From Oleiphilaceae bacterium (GTDB lineage Bacteria > Pseudomonadota > Gammaproteobacteria > Pseudomonadales > Oleiphilaceae), in contig JAKVBL010000007.1 of the NCBI GenBank assembly GCA_022447365.1, positions 1 to 64,000 of the forward strand: a stretch of DNA of 64,000 nt, in the 5' to 3' direction. Shown one piece after another: positions 35,410-43,923 of the stretch. The position numbers and the translations under genes were made by a program. Each line of letters opens with the position of its first letter. Position 1 is the first letter of the stretch. Below the pieces are notes generated by a model. The model did not search any database, had not been told where the DNA came from, and worked only from the letters and a program-made list of their open reading frames with translations.

Positions 35410-37410
35410 TTGAATAGCCTAATGTCCCCTGCGATTGCATTAATGAATCGCCTTAGCTACACACAAAAGTTCGCGTTAATCAGTATTCTATGGATACTGC
35501 CGATTGCCGCACTTGGATGGATTCTTCTTTCTCAGCTTCAGTATCAAATTAGCGACTCTAAAAACAAGTTAGGGGGCGCAGGTATATACTTTTCGCTACT
35601 GTCGTATGAACACAACTTTCAGCGTCAGATTGACTTTGAGTCATTAAATCGACAGCGTCAAAATACGGCGTTCGCAGATCAATCTCGGCAAAGCAATAAT
35701 TTAAATAACGATCTATTGGAAAACATCTCAGAAGATTTGAGTGTGCTAGACCCAGAGATCGTTGAAGCTTTGAAAGCGGCGCAATCTGATGTCATTAATA
35801 CTCCTCAAGACCTTGATATTGCCAGCCAGCGAAACTCGTATAAGAAGCTAGAAAGCTCTGTTCAGCAATTGGCTCTAGACGTTGCCCAATCGACCCATTT
35901 GGCTTTAGACGAAGATCCGTTGATCCAGTCATACTTTCAAATCGCTTCAACCTTAAACAACTCTCTATCACCACTACTTGCGCAGGTCAGAACCTATGGC
36001 GTTTATTCGTTATACGATGGCAACCTTAGCTATCTCGCAAGCGATGAGCTCAATCGTCAATACGAAGCTTTACTTTTAGCCCAAGACAAGTTGAACGCAC
36101 TGCTTGAGCTAGAAGGCAATATAAACCCCGAACTCAAGCAAGCGCTCAGCAGTATCAGTTCAAACATCAACAAGCTAAATACCACCATCGATGAAGACCT
36201 AATGAATTCGGTGCGTTTATCGCTAGACTGGCAGCTGTTCAGTAATGAGATCGATGAAACCTACGCACAGCTCGAGAATTTAAATGAGATTGCGGCGACT
36301 GAATTAAGCGATATTCTCGAAGCACGCATTCAAGAACAGCAATCTTATTTGGTTTACCTGTTCAGCACTATTTTTGTCGTATTGATCGTAATTGCTTATC
36401 TGTACACGGGTTTTTCGATGTCCGTGAAGCGCGCGATTGAATCTTTCTCGGTTGCAGCCAAACGCGTTGCTTCAGGCGATCTCACCGTCAAAATGGAAAA
36501 GCAATCGTCAGACGAACTTGGCGCGCTCACGTACTCCTTTAACGATATGACCATGCAAGTTAAACAGCTCATTGAAACAGCTCGCTTCATGATTAATGGC
36601 TTATCGACTGACGCAAACAAGCTCAACGACATAGCAACGGAAACACGCGACACTTTTCACAAACAAAAAGCTGAAACCGATGAAATCTCAAATGCGATGA
36701 CCCAAATGGTTGCGGCAGTTGGTGAAGTTGCTCAAAACACGGCTCAAACCTCTGAAGCGGCGCAACAAGCTGAGGCACGCGCACAAACTGGACAATCGAT
36801 CGTTCAAGCAACCGTTACAGCTATCGATCGCCTAGCGAACGAAATAAAACTTTCTGTCGATCACATCCACAAGGTATCGGACGACAGTAAAGAAATTACG
36901 AATGCATTGGTCGAGATTAAAGCCATTGCAGAGCAAACCAATCTTCTAGCTTTGAATGCAGCGATCGAAGCTGCTCGAGCTGGAGAACAAGGACGCGGCT
37001 TTGCCGTGGTAGCTGACGAGGTACGAACCTTGTCACAGCGCACTCAAAAGTCGACCGAAGATATCGATTTAATGGTAGATAAACTCCACAAAGGTGTTGG
37101 TCTTGCTGTCAACTCAATGACCAAGAGCCACCAAACGACTGATGAAACGGTTTCAAACAGCGCTGAAGTCAGCACGGCCCTCGAACAAATCGTAAACAGC
37201 GTAGGAAGCATTGTTGCGATGAGCCAGCAAATTGCAGGCGCCGCCGAAGAGCAGTCAATGATGACCGAGCACATTCAAAACAGCGCTCAACAAATATCTG
37301 AACTTGGAGCTCAGTCTCAAACAAATGCTGACGAATCTCTGACAGCAAGTGATCAACTTATGTCTAGCACGCAGAACCTTGAAGCCTTAATCAACAACTT
37401 CAAAATTTAA
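35410..37410 (+). CDS. methyl-accepting chemotaxis protein
   Basis: A 666-residue chemoreceptor. The first helix ([20 protein letters not shown]) is followed by a ~270-residue, mostly helical periplasmic domain, a second helix ([20 protein letters not shown]), a HAMP domain ([19 protein letters not shown]...) and the signalling hairpin with the conserved tip [20 protein letters not shown] and [13 protein letters not shown]. The long helical sensor domain gives no ligand. TTG start chosen by the AGGAG. It lies between gspE and gspC on the opposite strand from the gsp operon, with no che genes nearby. Confidence 0.93.
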   Translation: MNSLMSPAIALMNRLSYTQKFALISILWILPIAALGWILLSQLQYQISDSKNKLGGAGIYFSLLSYEHNFQRQIDFESLNRQRQNTAFADQSRQSNNLNNDLLENISEDLSVLDPEIVEALKAAQSDVINTPQDLDIASQRNSYKKLESSVQQLALDVAQSTHLALDEDPLIQSYFQIASTLNNSLSPLLAQVRTYGVYSLYDGNLSYLASDELNRQYEALLLAQDKLNALLELEGNINPELKQALSSISSNINKLNTTIDEDLMNSVRLSLDWQLFSNEIDETYAQLENLNEIAATELSDILEARIQEQQSYLVYLFSTIFVVLIVIAYLYTGFSMSVKRAIESFSVAAKRVASGDLTVKMEKQSSDELGALTYSFNDMTMQVKQLIETARFMINGLSTDANKLNDIATETRDTFHKQKAETDEISNAMTQMVAAVGEVAQNTAQTSEAAQQAEARAQTGQSIVQATVTAIDRLANEIKLSVDHIHKVSDDSKEITNALVEIKAIAEQTNLLALNAAIEAARAGEQGRGFAVVADEVRTLSQRTQKSTEDIDLMVDKLHKGVGLAVNSMTKSHQTTDETVSNSAEVSTALEQIVNSVGSIVAMSQQIAGAAEEQSMMTEHIQNSAQQISELGAQSQTNADESLTASDQLMSSTQNLEALINNFKI

Positions 37411-37530
37411 CGCACCACTCACTCTCTAGCGCACCTTTATGATAAGTTTATAAATTGCGTGTCAAACTATTTGTATGACGGCACCGTTTAATAATAATTA
37501 CATTCTGAATCGTTGCGGATTTTAGTAAAC

Positions 37531-38163
37531 ATGCTCGCTAAACAATTTCCATGGATCATCGCACTTTTATTTCTAGCGGGTTCGGTCGCGGCAACTGCAT
37601 ACCAGTTATACCCATTTTATTTAGATGAAACCTCGAAGAAAGAGCAGCAGGCTTCGAACATTTCAAAACAAGCGATCACACCAGAGCAAACACCCAAAAG
37701 AAATATCGCAAAATTTGAGCTTTTTGGGGACTTTTCTGCGCCTGCAGCCCAAATAACAGAACAAGAAAATCTTCCGAAAACCCGTCTTCGTTTAACTTTA
37801 ACGGGGGTGTCAGCAAGCAACGATCCTAAGCGAGCCAAAGCACTTGTCGAAGGGCCAGATCGCACAACTTTGAATTACGCAATTGGTGATCAACTTCCAG
37901 GCAATGCGACTTTGCATGCCGTATACAGAGACCGAATTGTGCTTGATCGCGCAGGTTCACTCGAAACGCTCGAATTTCCTAAGCTGAGCTCCAGCAACTT
38001 CGTTGCCAGTACAACTCCTGAGCCGGAACCAATACCCACAATCACAACTCCACCAGTAGACGTAACCAACATCAACACGATGAGAAACAACCTCTCTGCC
38101 GCTGACAAAAAAAGCATTAAAGACAAGCTATCCGCACTAAGGGCCAAACTAAAACAGCCATGA
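37531..38163 (+). CDS. gspC: type II secretion protein C (GspC), stand-alone
   Basis: A 210-residue bitopic inner-membrane protein. One helix near the N-terminus (WIIALLFLAGSVAATAYQLY) is followed by a linker and the homology region: NIAKFELFGDF, RLRLTLTGVSASNDPKRAKA, LNYAIGDQLPGN and RIVLDRAGSLETLEFP, which docks GspD. A proline/threonine stretch and a basic tail (KDKLSALRAKLK) follow; there is no PDZ domain. It is separated from the main gsp operon by the chemoreceptor gene and overlaps the downstream protease gene by 4 bases. The ATG at 37531 is chosen over the TTG at 37513. A GspC-like protein of another trans-envelope system is the alternative. Confidence 0.8.
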   Translation: MLAKQFPWIIALLFLAGSVAATAYQLYPFYLDETSKKEQQASNISKQAITPEQTPKRNIAKFELFGDFSAPAAQITEQENLPKTRLRLTLTGVSASNDPKRAKALVEGPDRTTLNYAIGDQLPGNATLHAVYRDRIVLDRAGSLETLEFPKLSSSNFVASTTPEPEPIPTITTPPVDVTNINTMRNNLSAADKKSIKDKLSALRAKLKQP

Positions 38164-38861
38164 TGGCATTTCGCTTTAATTCTTTAACGCAATACCTCTA
38201 CATTGCGTTAGCCGCAATGCTCATCACACCTGCAATGACGTCGTTTGCTGTGGAATTTAAAAATCAATTGTTAGAGGTCGTAGAGCAACGATTTGGCAGT
38301 GATGCCGCACAACGCCTTGTCGATTGGCAAAGTATGGCTTGGGACCTTAAACAGTCGTACACAGAAGATGTCGAGCTAGCACAGCTAAAACAAGTTAACG
38401 ATTTCTTCAACCAAGCGGCGTTTGTAGACGATATCGAACTATGGGGAGACACCGACTACTGGGCGACCCCTGTAGAGTTACTAGCTAAAAATGCCGGAGA
38501 CTGTGAAGACTACGCGATCGCTAAGTTCTTTACCTTGCTATTCGCTGGTGTTGACGAAAGCAAACTTCAAATCTCTTATGTAAAGGCTCTAGAGCTTAAT
38601 CAAGCGCACATGGTATTGGCCTATTACCCAACACCAAACTCAGAGCCACTCATACTCGACAACATCAATAAGAATATCTTACCGGCCTCTCAGCGCACGG
38701 ATTTAGAACCCGTTTATGGTTTCAATGGGCTTGGCGTCTGGTTAAACCGCTTTAGTCGTAGTAATGCGAAACGTGTCGGTGATCCAAGTATTATGGATAA
38801 TTGGTCCGACATGCTTCGCCGTCAAGGCATTCTCATGCTGCGAAGAGAATCAAATAAGTGA
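38160..38861 (+). CDS. transglutaminase-like cysteine peptidase (LapG/BTLCP type)
   Basis: A 233-residue periplasmic protease-fold protein. A signal-like hydrophobic N-terminus (LYIALAAMLITPAMTSFA) precedes the domain. The catalytic triad is visible: Cys115 in NAGDCEDYAIAKF, His150 in NQAHMVLAYY and Asp167 in LILDNIN. In Pseudomonas and Legionella, LapG of this family clips surface adhesins after a Ca2+-dependent site and is held by the c-di-GMP receptor LapD. No lapD or large adhesin gene is near. Its start lies inside the gspC stop (ATGA), so both are made together, perhaps to process a substrate at the T2SS. That link is inference. Confidence 0.85.
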   Translation: MMAFRFNSLTQYLYIALAAMLITPAMTSFAVEFKNQLLEVVEQRFGSDAAQRLVDWQSMAWDLKQSYTEDVELAQLKQVNDFFNQAAFVDDIELWGDTDYWATPVELLAKNAGDCEDYAIAKFFTLLFAGVDESKLQISYVKALELNQAHMVLAYYPTPNSEPLILDNINKNILPASQRTDLEPVYGFNGLGVWLNRFSRSNAKRVGDPSIMDNWSDMLRRQGILMLRRESNK

Positions 38862-38869
38862 ATTACAGC

Positions 38870-38885
38870 TTGACGTTTACGTCAA
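38870..38885. promoter_or_regulatory. palindromic operator candidate for the MerR/LiuR regulator
   Basis: TTGACGT, two T, then ACGTCAA is a perfect 7-2-7 inverted repeat 48 bases before the regulator gene. It resembles LiuR-type operators reported for the Liu regulon. It lies just after the protease gene and upstream of the whole leucine cluster, so it is probably where the regulator acts on its own operon. Confidence 0.6.
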
Positions 38886-38933
38886 CGTAACGATACCCTC
38901 TTATCCTTTCTTAGTTATACAAATGAGCGCTAC

Positions 38934-39311
38934 ATGCCTAGCTATTCAATTTCAGAGTTATCGCACGAGTTCGATATCACTACACGCACAATGCGATTCT
39001 ATGAATCTGAAGGGCTATTAAGTCCAAAACGTGATGGTCAAACGCGTATATACGCAGAAGCTGACCGGGTTCGTCTAAAGCTCATTTTACGCGGTAAACG
39101 CTTAGGTCTTTCGCTCGCCGAATCAAAAGAGCTGATCGATATGTATAAACCTCGCGGCAATAACGAAGCACAGTTAATCAAGCTACTCGAAAAAATACGC
39201 GAGAGAAAAAACATATTGGCGCAACAGCTTTTAGATATCCAAGCAATGGAAAACGAATTAAATGGCGCCGAAGAGCGCTGCCAAGAAGCACTAAACGCTT
39301 TAAGCAAATAA
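38934..39311 (+). CDS. liuR: MerR-family regulator of the leucine degradation cluster
   Basis: A 125-residue MerR-type DNA-binding protein. The winged helix (YSISELSHEFDITTRTMRFY then ESEGLLSPKRDGQTRIYAEA) is followed by a long coiled-coil dimer helix (LLEKIRERKNILAQQLLDIQ). There are no cysteines in a metal-binding pattern, so it is not a metal sensor. Its position directly upstream of liuA is the classical LiuR arrangement; LiuR controls branched-chain amino acid breakdown in gammaproteobacteria. The palindrome at 38870 is its likely site. Confidence 0.88.
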   Translation: MPSYSISELSHEFDITTRTMRFYESEGLLSPKRDGQTRIYAEADRVRLKLILRGKRLGLSLAESKELIDMYKPRGNNEAQLIKLLEKIRERKNILAQQLLDIQAMENELNGAEERCQEALNALSK

Positions 39312-39368
39312 ATATAATTACTTTTCAGGCGTTGTTGCCTGAGGATCAAAGCATTACAGGAGTCACTC

Positions 39369-40541
39369 ATGGGCATTGCATCAATGCAACAACTTAATTT
39401 CAACCTTGGCGAAACCTGCGACATGCTACGCGACCAAGTTGCGGCGTTTACTCGCGATAAAATCAGCCCTATCGCCAGCCTTGTTGATTCAGAAAACGAA
39501 TTTCCAAACGAAATGTGGCCCAAGTTTGGTGAACTTGGTTTATTAGGAATGACCATACCAGAGGAATTTGGTGGCAGCGGTCTGGGTTACATGGCGCACG
39601 TTGTTGCAATGGAAGAGATCAGCCGTGGTAGCGCCTCTATCGGCCTGAGTTACGGTGCCCACTCGAATTTATGCATTAACCAAATATACCGTAACGGTAA
39701 TGACGAGCAACGCCGCAAATATCTACCCAAGCTCTGTTCAGGAGAGCATATCGGCGCTTTAGCAATGAGCGAACCGAACGCGGGAAGCGATGTCGTTAGC
39801 ATGAAGCTGCGCGCTGAATATAAGGGCGACCACTACGTCCTTAACGGTAGCAAAATGTGGATTACGAACGGGCCAGATGCAAACACCTACGTCATCTACG
39901 CCAAAACCGACCCTCAATTAAATGCTCATGGCATCACAGCGTTCATTGTTGAGAGAGATTGGAAGGGTTTCTCTCGTTCACCAAAGCTCGACAAGCTTGG
40001 AATGCGCGGTTCGAACACTTGTGAGTTGGTATTTGAGAACGTTGAAGTGCCCGTCGAGAACGTATTAGGAGGTGAAAACAAAGGTGTAAAAGTCCTTATG
40101 AGCGGGCTAGATTACGAACGAATTGTTCTTAGTGGCGGGCCAACCGGCATCATGCAAGCCTGCATGGACAACGTTGTGCCGTACATCCACGAGCGTAAGC
40201 AATTTGGTCAATCGATTGGTGAGTTTCAATTGATCCAAGGCAAAGTCGCCGACATGTACACATCTCTTAACGCGTCACGAGCTTACTTATATACCGTCGC
40301 TCAAGCAGCTGATCGAGGGGAAACAACAAGAAAAGATGCCGCTGGCGTTATTCTTTATTGCGCCGAAGCTGCAACCAAAATGGCCTTAGATGCCATCCAG
40401 ATATTAGGCGGCAACGGCTACATCAACGAATACGACACCGGGCGTTTGTTGCGTGACGCGAAACTTTACGAGATCGGTGCTGGCACATCAGAAGTGCGCC
40501 GGATGTTAATTGGTCGTGAACTGTTCAACGAAACGCGCTAA
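39369..40541 (+). CDS. liuA: isovaleryl-CoA dehydrogenase
   Basis: A 390-residue FAD enzyme oxidising isovaleryl-CoA to 3-methylcrotonyl-CoA in leucine breakdown. Hallmarks are [40 protein letters not shown], the catalytic-base helix [12 protein letters not shown] with Glu250 (Glu254 in the human enzyme), and the C-terminal [25 protein letters not shown] lies six bases before the ATG. It is the first structural gene after the MerR regulator and sits 12 bases before liuB. Confidence 0.95.
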   Translation: MGIASMQQLNFNLGETCDMLRDQVAAFTRDKISPIASLVDSENEFPNEMWPKFGELGLLGMTIPEEFGGSGLGYMAHVVAMEEISRGSASIGLSYGAHSNLCINQIYRNGNDEQRRKYLPKLCSGEHIGALAMSEPNAGSDVVSMKLRAEYKGDHYVLNGSKMWITNGPDANTYVIYAKTDPQLNAHGITAFIVERDWKGFSRSPKLDKLGMRGSNTCELVFENVEVPVENVLGGENKGVKVLMSGLDYERIVLSGGPTGIMQACMDNVVPYIHERKQFGQSIGEFQLIQGKVADMYTSLNASRAYLYTVAQAADRGETTRKDAAGVILYCAEAATKMALDAIQILGGNGYINEYDTGRLLRDAKLYEIGAGTSEVRRMLIGRELFNETR

Positions 40542-40553
40542 ACGGAGCAAGCT

Positions 40554-42158
40554 ATGCCAGTCATTCAATCAAAAGTGACCGTAGGCAGTGCGGAGTTTAA
40601 TTCGCGACGCGACACAATGGATGCCTTAGTCGACGACCTACGTGAAAAACTGTCTGCTAACGCATCAACCCCGCACAATATCGCAGAGCGTCATCGGGCT
40701 AAGGGTAAATTGCTGCCTCGCGAGCGACTCGCTCACCTACTCGATCCAGGTACACCGTTTTTAGAGTTGAGCGCTTTAGCTGCGCATGGAGTTTACGACG
40801 AAGATATCCCTGCTGCTGGCGCTATCTGTGGTATCGGCATCATCAATGACACCGAATGTATGGTCGTGGTAAACGACTCGACCATCAAGGGAGGAACATA
40901 TTACCCTCTATCAGTTAAAAAGCACCTTCGCGCACTTACCATTGCGGAAGAGAATCGACTGCCATGCGTATACCTGGTTGATTCAGGTGGAGCAAATCTA
41001 CCGAACCAGGACGAAGTGTTTCCTGATGAGGACGATTTTGGCAATATTTTTTATCGCCAAGCCAATATGTCAGCCAAAGGCATTCCTCAAATAGCTGTCG
41101 TACTCGGCTTGTGCACAGCTGGTGGCGCCTACGTTCCCGCTATGGCTGATGAAAGCATTATGGTTCGTGAGCACAGTACAATATTTCTGGCCGGCCCTCC
41201 TTTAGTGAAAGCTGCTACAGGGGAAGAAGTAAGTGCCGAATCCTTGGGTGGTGCAGATGTTCACTGCAAAGTTAGCGGTGTTGCGGATCATTACGCTGAT
41301 AGCGAAGAACATGCTCTGCAGATTGCTAGAGATTGCGTTGCACACCTGAATTGGAAAAAAGCGAATCCCATTGAACGTAAGACACCCGCTAAACCTATCT
41401 ATGGCTCTAGTGAACTGAATGGCACTGTACCGAGCGACTTGAAAACCCCTTATGACGTGCGTGAAGTCATTGCACGAATTGTCGACAACTCAAACTTCCA
41501 AGAATTTAAGCAGTATTTTGGCGACACGCTCGTATGCGGATTCGCTCATATTGACGGTTTTCCGGTTGGAATCGTCGCAAATAATGGCATTCTGTTTTCT
41601 GAGTCTGCGCAAAAAGGCGCTCACTTTATTGAGCTTTGCTCGCAACGAAAAATCCCTTTGGTGTTTCTGCAAAATATCACCGGATTCATGGTCGGCAAGT
41701 CGTTTGAAGAAGGCGGCATTGCCAAGCATGGCGCAAAGATGGTGATGGCCGTCGCCTGCGCGAAAGTCCCTAAGTTTACAGTCATTATTGGCGGCAGTTT
41801 TGGCGCTGGTAATTATGGAATGTGCGGTCGAGCCTATCACCCTCGGTTTTTGTGGATGTGGCCTAACGCGCGCATTTCAGTGATGGGCGGCGAACAAGCA
41901 GCAGGTGTGCTTGCTCAAGTAAAGCGCGATAGCATGGCAAAGCGCGGAGAACCTTGGTCTGACGATGATGAGGCGAAACTGAAACAACCTATTATTGATC
42001 AATTTGAAAGGCAATCTCACCCCTATTACGCAACAGCTAGGATATGGGATGATGGCATTATTGAACCCGCGCAAACGCGTGAGGTCCTTGCCATGGCAAT
42101 ATCGGCAAGCATGAATAACGACATTCAAGACACGCAATTTGGCGTCTTCCGAATGTAA
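40554..42158 (+). CDS. liuB: 3-methylcrotonyl-CoA carboxylase, beta (carboxyltransferase) subunit
   Basis: A 534-residue carboxyltransferase subunit that transfers CO2 from biotin to 3-methylcrotonyl-CoA. It has the crotonase-like carboxyltransferase halves: [74 protein letters not shown] and [15 protein letters not shown]. The length is that of MCC-beta. It needs the biotin-carrying alpha subunit (LiuD), for which no gene exists in this cluster or window. Confidence 0.95.
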   Translation: MPVIQSKVTVGSAEFNSRRDTMDALVDDLREKLSANASTPHNIAERHRAKGKLLPRERLAHLLDPGTPFLELSALAAHGVYDEDIPAAGAICGIGIINDTECMVVVNDSTIKGGTYYPLSVKKHLRALTIAEENRLPCVYLVDSGGANLPNQDEVFPDEDDFGNIFYRQANMSAKGIPQIAVVLGLCTAGGAYVPAMADESIMVREHSTIFLAGPPLVKAATGEEVSAESLGGADVHCKVSGVADHYADSEEHALQIARDCVAHLNWKKANPIERKTPAKPIYGSSELNGTVPSDLKTPYDVREVIARIVDNSNFQEFKQYFGDTLVCGFAHIDGFPVGIVANNGILFSESAQKGAHFIELCSQRKIPLVFLQNITGFMVGKSFEEGGIAKHGAKMVMAVACAKVPKFTVIIGGSFGAGNYGMCGRAYHPRFLWMWPNARISVMGGEQAAGVLAQVKRDSMAKRGEPWSDDDEAKLKQPIIDQFERQSHPYYATARIWDDGIIEPAQTREVLAMAISASMNNDIQDTQFGVFRM

Positions 42159-42184
42159 GTTTTTACGAGCATTAGAGTACTACA

Positions 42185-42985
42185 ATGTCAGAGCAATCTG
42201 TAATCTTGAAAATAGAGAACCATACGGCGCGTCTCGTGCTTAATCGTCCGGATAAGCATAATGCTTTTGGCGATGAAACAATTGCTTCTTTACTTGCTAA
42301 GCTTGCCGAAGTTGAGCAAAACCCTTCTGTGCGAGTACTCTGCCTGAGTGCAACAGGAAAGAGCTTTAGTGCTGGCGCTGACCTGTCATGGATGAAACGC
42401 ATGGCCTCACTGGATTACCAGCAGAATCTTGAAGACGCCAAGCAACTCGCATTGGTGATGGAGACGCTTAACACCTTGTCCGTCCCAACCATCGTTAAAA
42501 TTCAAGGCGCCGCGTTCGGTGGTGCTCTTGGCCTGATTAGTTGCTGTGACATTGCCATCGCGTCTGATAATGCTAAGTTTTGCTTGAGTGAAGTAAAACT
42601 AGGTTTAAGCCCTGCAACAATTAGCCCGTATGTCCTCAAAGCGATGGGAGCAAGACGATGCCGTCGCCTATTTCTTACCGCCGAGTTATTTGATGCTCAG
42701 CAAGCTGAAAAATGGGGCTTGGTGCATGAAGTCGTAAAGCAAGGTCAACTTGATGACGCGGTCGACAAGGTGCTCCGACAGATTATCAGCAACGGCCCTA
42801 AGGCAAGCATCGCAACTAAGAAATTAATAAGGCAAGTTTCCGAATCAGACTTAAACCAAGATAAACAGCATGCGACAGCAGAAATCATTGCCTCACTGCG
42901 TGTATCGGAAGAAGGACAAGAAGGCTTAAGTGCATTCTTCGAAAAACGCGCTCCGAGCTGGGTTGATAAGGATTTTGGAGAGTAA
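42185..42985 (+). CDS. liuC: methylglutaconyl-CoA hydratase (enoyl-CoA hydratase family)
   Basis: A 266-residue crotonase-fold enzyme, probably hydrating 3-methylglutaconyl-CoA to HMG-CoA. Landmarks are NRPDKHNAFGDETI, the oxyanion pieces FSAGADLSWMKRM and GAAFGGALGLISCCDIAIA, and LSEVKLGLSPATISPYV with the catalytic Glu of the family. It lies between liuB and liuE, 3 bases before liuE. The order gives the substrate; sequence alone only says hydratase. Confidence 0.9.
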   Translation: MSEQSVILKIENHTARLVLNRPDKHNAFGDETIASLLAKLAEVEQNPSVRVLCLSATGKSFSAGADLSWMKRMASLDYQQNLEDAKQLALVMETLNTLSVPTIVKIQGAAFGGALGLISCCDIAIASDNAKFCLSEVKLGLSPATISPYVLKAMGARRCRRLFLTAELFDAQQAEKWGLVHEVVKQGQLDDAVDKVLRQIISNGPKASIATKKLIRQVSESDLNQDKQHATAEIIASLRVSEEGQEGLSAFFEKRAPSWVDKDFGE

Positions 42986-42988
42986 GGT

Positions 42989-43885
42989 ATGAGTGATTTT
43001 GTACGCGTCGTAGAAGTTGGGCCTAGAGACGGGCTTCAAAATGAAAAAGCAATTGTCCCACTTGAGGCTAAAGTTTCACTTGTAAATGAGCTTTCCGCAG
43101 CTGGTGTCAGTTATATCGAAGCTGGGAGCTTTGTTTCTCGAAAATGGGTGCCACAAATGGCGAATAGCGACGCATTGTTTGAAATGATTGATCGCAACGC
43201 CAACACACGCTACGCCGCACTTACGCCAAATCTTCGTGGTTACGAAGCAGCTAAAATCTGTGGCGCGGAAGAGGTTGCTGTTTTCGCAGCTGCTTCGGAA
43301 GCCTTCAGTCAGCGCAATATCAATTGCTCTATCGATGAAAGTATCCAAAGATTTGAAGAGCTCGCTAAGCAGGCCAATTCAGATGGCGTTTCTATAAGAG
43401 GCTACGTGAGCTGTATCTTTGCTTGTCCGTATGACGGTAAAGTAGACCCTCGTACGGTAATTGAAACGACGCATAAGCTATTTGATTTAGGGTGTTATGA
43501 GGTATCACTCGGTGACACCATCGGGGTTGGTACGGCTTATGACACCAAACAACTGCTCTCATTGATGTCGTCTGAATTTGATACAAGCAAATTGGCCCTC
43601 CACCTTCACGATACATATGGTCAAGCCCTAGCTAGCGTTTATGCTGGACTAGAGGCTGGAATACGTTGCTTTGATGCTTCTGTTGCGGGTCTAGGCGGCT
43701 GCCCTTATGCAAAGGGTGCAACAGGCAATTTAGCGACAGAAGATTTGGTGTACCTTCTTCACAGCGGCGGGTTTGAAACTGGTATTAATTTAGAGAAATT
43801 AGCGAGTGCCGGTAACAAAATATCAGACGTTCTCGGTCGCGAGAATCAATCTAGTGTTGGAAAAGCGCTATTCAAAAGTTGTTAA
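42989..43885 (+). CDS. liuE: hydroxymethylglutaryl-CoA lyase
   Basis: A 298-residue TIM-barrel enzyme splitting HMG-CoA into acetyl-CoA and acetoacetate. Motifs are VEVGPRDGLQNEKA (metal-binding, catalytic Arg/Asp), SLGDTIGVGT, LALHLHDTYGQALAS (metal-binding His pair) and the active-site cysteine loop GLGGCPYAKGATGNLATEDL. The usual alpha-carboxylase gene liuD that would separate liuC from liuE is missing. Acetoacetyl-CoA synthetase follows 38 bases later. Confidence 0.95.
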   Translation: MSDFVRVVEVGPRDGLQNEKAIVPLEAKVSLVNELSAAGVSYIEAGSFVSRKWVPQMANSDALFEMIDRNANTRYAALTPNLRGYEAAKICGAEEVAVFAAASEAFSQRNINCSIDESIQRFEELAKQANSDGVSIRGYVSCIFACPYDGKVDPRTVIETTHKLFDLGCYEVSLGDTIGVGTAYDTKQLLSLMSSEFDTSKLALHLHDTYGQALASVYAGLEAGIRCFDASVAGLGGCPYAKGATGNLATEDLVYLLHSGGFETGINLEKLASAGNKISDVLGRENQSSVGKALFKSC

Positions 43886-43923
43886 GGCCCTATTCCATCA
43901 GATAACAAAAACAAGGATTTCAC

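Noticed and set aside
41490-41840. 116-codon minus-strand ORF inside liuB
   Set aside because: Shadow of the carboxyltransferase core; no ribosome site or family match.
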